From positions 310,001 to 374,000 of the forward strand of contig JAUTDP010000008.1 of the NCBI GenBank assembly GCA_033439795.1: a DNA stretch of 64,000 nt, written 5' to 3'. Source of the DNA: Sordaria brevicollis. Its lineage: Eukaryota > Ascomycota > Sordariomycetes > Sordariales > Sordariaceae. Shown piece by piece: positions 61,600 to 64,000 of this stretch; position 1 is the stretch's first letter, and every line of letters begins with the position of its first letter. The notes beneath the pieces are model-generated. The model searched no databases. It was given only the letters and a program-made list of their open reading frames with translations, and had not been told where the DNA came from. Both the position numbers and the translations under genes were made by a program.

Positions 61600-62514
61600 C
61601 CTGTCCCACCTTGTGCGGGTGATGATGATGGTGATGATGATGGTGATGATGATGGTGATGATGATGGTGATGATGATGGTGATGATGATGGTGATGATGA
61701 TGGTGATGATGATAGTAATAGTAATAGTTGAGTTTGGGGTGGTTGATGGTCGGTCTTCACGTTGGCGTTAAACGAACGGGCAGAGAGAGGGCTGCAGAAG
61801 GATAAAAGAAAAGAGAAGAGGGAGAAAACGTCGAGCGAGGCAACGGGACAGAGACTAAGAGGTCTTGATATACGAGTTTCAGATCTTAGCGACGGTGTTA
61901 CAAAGGGATGGGCGAGAGCATCTGTGGTCCTTTGATCAATGAAGCCCATCTAATTTCGAGCCGTGTTTGCGGTGCTGTTGGAAGGCCGAGCCCTGGGCCG
62001 TCTTCACCGGCCTTACCCATCCATCCACTGGCACATCCATCCAGGATAGGTATCCAGCCACTTGCTCTGGTCCCCGCTTCTCTTCTTCCGTTAGACTTAC
62101 GGAATAAACCACTTCTCTCGGCGCCGTTCTGCCTCCCTGAGTGAAACTTGGTTGTGGAAACAATTGGCGTTCGTGCTTGCAAGGTTACAGCGTCGCCAAC
62201 CGTCTAGCACACAAGTGTTAGCACCACCGCTGCCAATAGCTTCCTCCAGGGGGTATTCACTAACACTAACAAGGGCAACTGTACCCCGAGATGCTGGCAG
62301 GGGCCTCATAGGTTCATCCCATCTCCCCTCCTATAACCAGCCAACCAACCAACCAACCAAGGGCTCCGTGACCGAGCGGCGGGACGTGCAGCTTTATTAA
62401 CATTTCCTACGGAGGCCATTGTATTGGTCGGTTTCAAAAAATTTTGGCGCCAAGTGCAGTAGCGCGTGCCACCTACAGGTACTAGAGCCGCGCCCATAGC
62501 GTATAATATAGAAT
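61600..62514. other. upstream of member E and border of RIP block 3
   Basis: After the GAT-rich microsatellite no gene is supported. CCAACCAACCAACCAACCAA lies near 62339-62358. Composition turns AT-rich after about 62500. Confidence 0.5.
61620..61730. repeat. GATGATGATGGT microsatellite
   Basis: About eight to nine 12-base units of GATGATGATGGT ending in ATAGTAATAG, 20 bases upstream of member E's first ATG. It probably lies in its promoter or 5' leader. Confidence 0.9.
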
Positions 62515-64000
62515 TCAATTTAGCAATCAAAACAAACGCGCAAGGTCATAACCCCGCTTCCTCTGCGCGCTAATACTCGTAAATATTTCCTTACCCAACT
62601 ATTATATATTTGAATTACTATAATAGCGATCGTTTAAATATATAATATTATAATAATAATAATAATTCTACTACTATTATAATTGCTTATATTTATAAGG
62701 GTAATACGCTGCCTACCGCGTTTGCGGCCTTTAACCCCGACGGTAATTAATTAGAGTAAATTATTTAATTTATTAATATAATCGAGGAAAATACTTTTAA
62801 CGTCGTAAAGTAAATCCTTTTTAATAATAAAGTAAGTAAATTATTTAAATTAATTTAATATAATATTAATTAAAGTATTTTTAATTAAATTAATATTATA
62901 GGAAGTTCTTCGTATTTAAGATACTAGAATTAAATATAGCTTTAAAAGCCCTTTTAAAATTCTCTTTAAAGTCGATACCCCGGTTAAGGCTTACGTTATA
63001 ACCGCCTACTTTTTTTTACCCTACGTCCGTAATACTTTTTATAGCCGCTATATTAGCGGTAATATTTAATACCCTACTATTATTTACATTATCCCTCCCG
63101 AAGATATTTTTAATAGCGTTTATATTTATTATATTTATTCTAACTAAATTAATAAATATTTTTAGAAAATTATTATCGACGTTAAATATATAATTAAAGA
63201 ATAAAAAAAGAAAGGTAAATAGAAATATTGGAAGAAGCGTAATAATTTTAATAAATATATAATTAAATAATTATATAAATTCGAAGCGATTTTTAACGTT
63301 GAAATTGCCCGCCGCGAGGCCGAGGCTGCTATTATTACCGCCGCCGCCGCTACCCTTAAAAAGAGAAAGGGAAAGGGAATCTATACCCCGAAGAAGTAAA
63401 TAGGGTTTTATTAATTTATTTTAATAATATCCGGTTAATAAGGAATTTAAATTTGGGAAAGTTTATTCGTTTAAAATAATAATTCGAAATATAATTATAA
63501 ATTTTAAGAAAAAAGATTAATTTATATTAAAAAGCTTTAAATAATATTTAAATATTTTATATAACGTCCTTCAAAATTAATTAAAGTTCTTCAAAATTAA
63601 TTAATTTCTTATAAAATTTTTCGTTACTATTAAATTTTATTATTTATAATATATTTTTTTCTATGCAATTTTAATATTTTCTTTATTATTTCCTTATTAA
63701 TTCTTATTATTCTAATAAATTATTACCGTATTAACCTTCTTTTTTATAAGGATTTTATTTTCGACGTTTATATAAATAAATAAACGATACCCGATATTTA
63801 TAAAATTCTTAAATAATCCTTCAATATTAATATTTCCCGTATAATTTTATAACGCTTTATAAAAAATTATAATATTTTTAAAAAAGCCGGATTAAAGATA
63901 GAAATAACGGAAAATTTAGAAGAAGAAATTCGTAAATTATATTTTAAAATTATAATTACCGACGAAGAGATTTTTAATTTATTTATAATAAAAGGATTCT
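62515..64000. mobile_element. RIP block 3, transposon relic, runs off the window
   Basis: Extremely AT-rich, TpA-rich sequence without sustained ORFs. A GC-rich island at 63301-63399 reads EIARREAEAAIITAAAATL then KKRKGKGIYTPKK and a stop. It looks like the C-terminus of an element-encoded protein that kept its sequence because it has almost no CpA sites. Class unknown. Confidence 0.75.

Overview
The window looks like a filamentous ascomycete chromosome of the Neurospora/Sordariales type. Genes are short and carry small introns (about 50-120 bases, GTRNGY donors, CTRAC-like branch sites). Intergenic spaces are long and rich in microsatellites. Three blocks are extremely A+T-rich, with coding relics full of stops and G-to-A/C-to-T style changes (for example an RT active site reading Y-x-N-N). 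That is the pattern of repeat-induced point mutation (RIP). I infer Neurospora or a close relative; no species marker was tested.

Layout. 1-12560: RIP-mutated DNA with a complete but dead Ty3/gypsy LTR retrotransposon (2353-10716, 277-base LTRs, GTTAG target duplication) nested in an older AT-rich block. 12.6-20.4 kb: an NAD-dependent epimerase/dehydratase, a sulfotransferase-like P-loop protein, a secreted PL20-type glucuronan lyase with a CBM1, and a secreted Glu-His-Ser repeat protein. 21.75-24.96 kb: a second RIP block. 25.3-32.4 kb: a lineage-specific-looking segment of two related zinc-finger genes and two related minus-strand genes of unknown function, with a coding minisatellite, an in-frame stop, a frame-changing 47-base duplication and a short TIR transposon. 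33.3-49.9 kb: housekeeping-like genes: an MFS transporter, a PPxY-rich single-pass membrane protein, acetyl-CoA hydrolase (acu-8/ACH1 type) and an UNC-93-like MFS protein, separated by long gene-poor stretches. 51-53 kb: an intact 2EXR-domain gene and a broken partial copy. 53.4-61.6 kb: five members of one small secreted protein family (four apparently intact, one decayed), plus a scrap of a sixth and a 427-base MITE with 48-base perfect TIRs and an 8-base target duplication. 62.5-64 kb: a third RIP block.

How the parts relate. The clearest undescribed-looking system is the secreted family. Each member has a signal peptide, a conserved N-terminal F-S-x-W-x-D block that may be a propeptide (dibasic sites follow in three members), and a C-terminal part with four conserved cysteines. 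Two members share their upstream regions as well, so whole transcription units were duplicated. The second is the zinc-finger plus MER-protein pairing at 25-32 kb. Spliced models were derived by hand from splice signals, phase agreement and paralogue comparison; none has been checked against RNA or databases.
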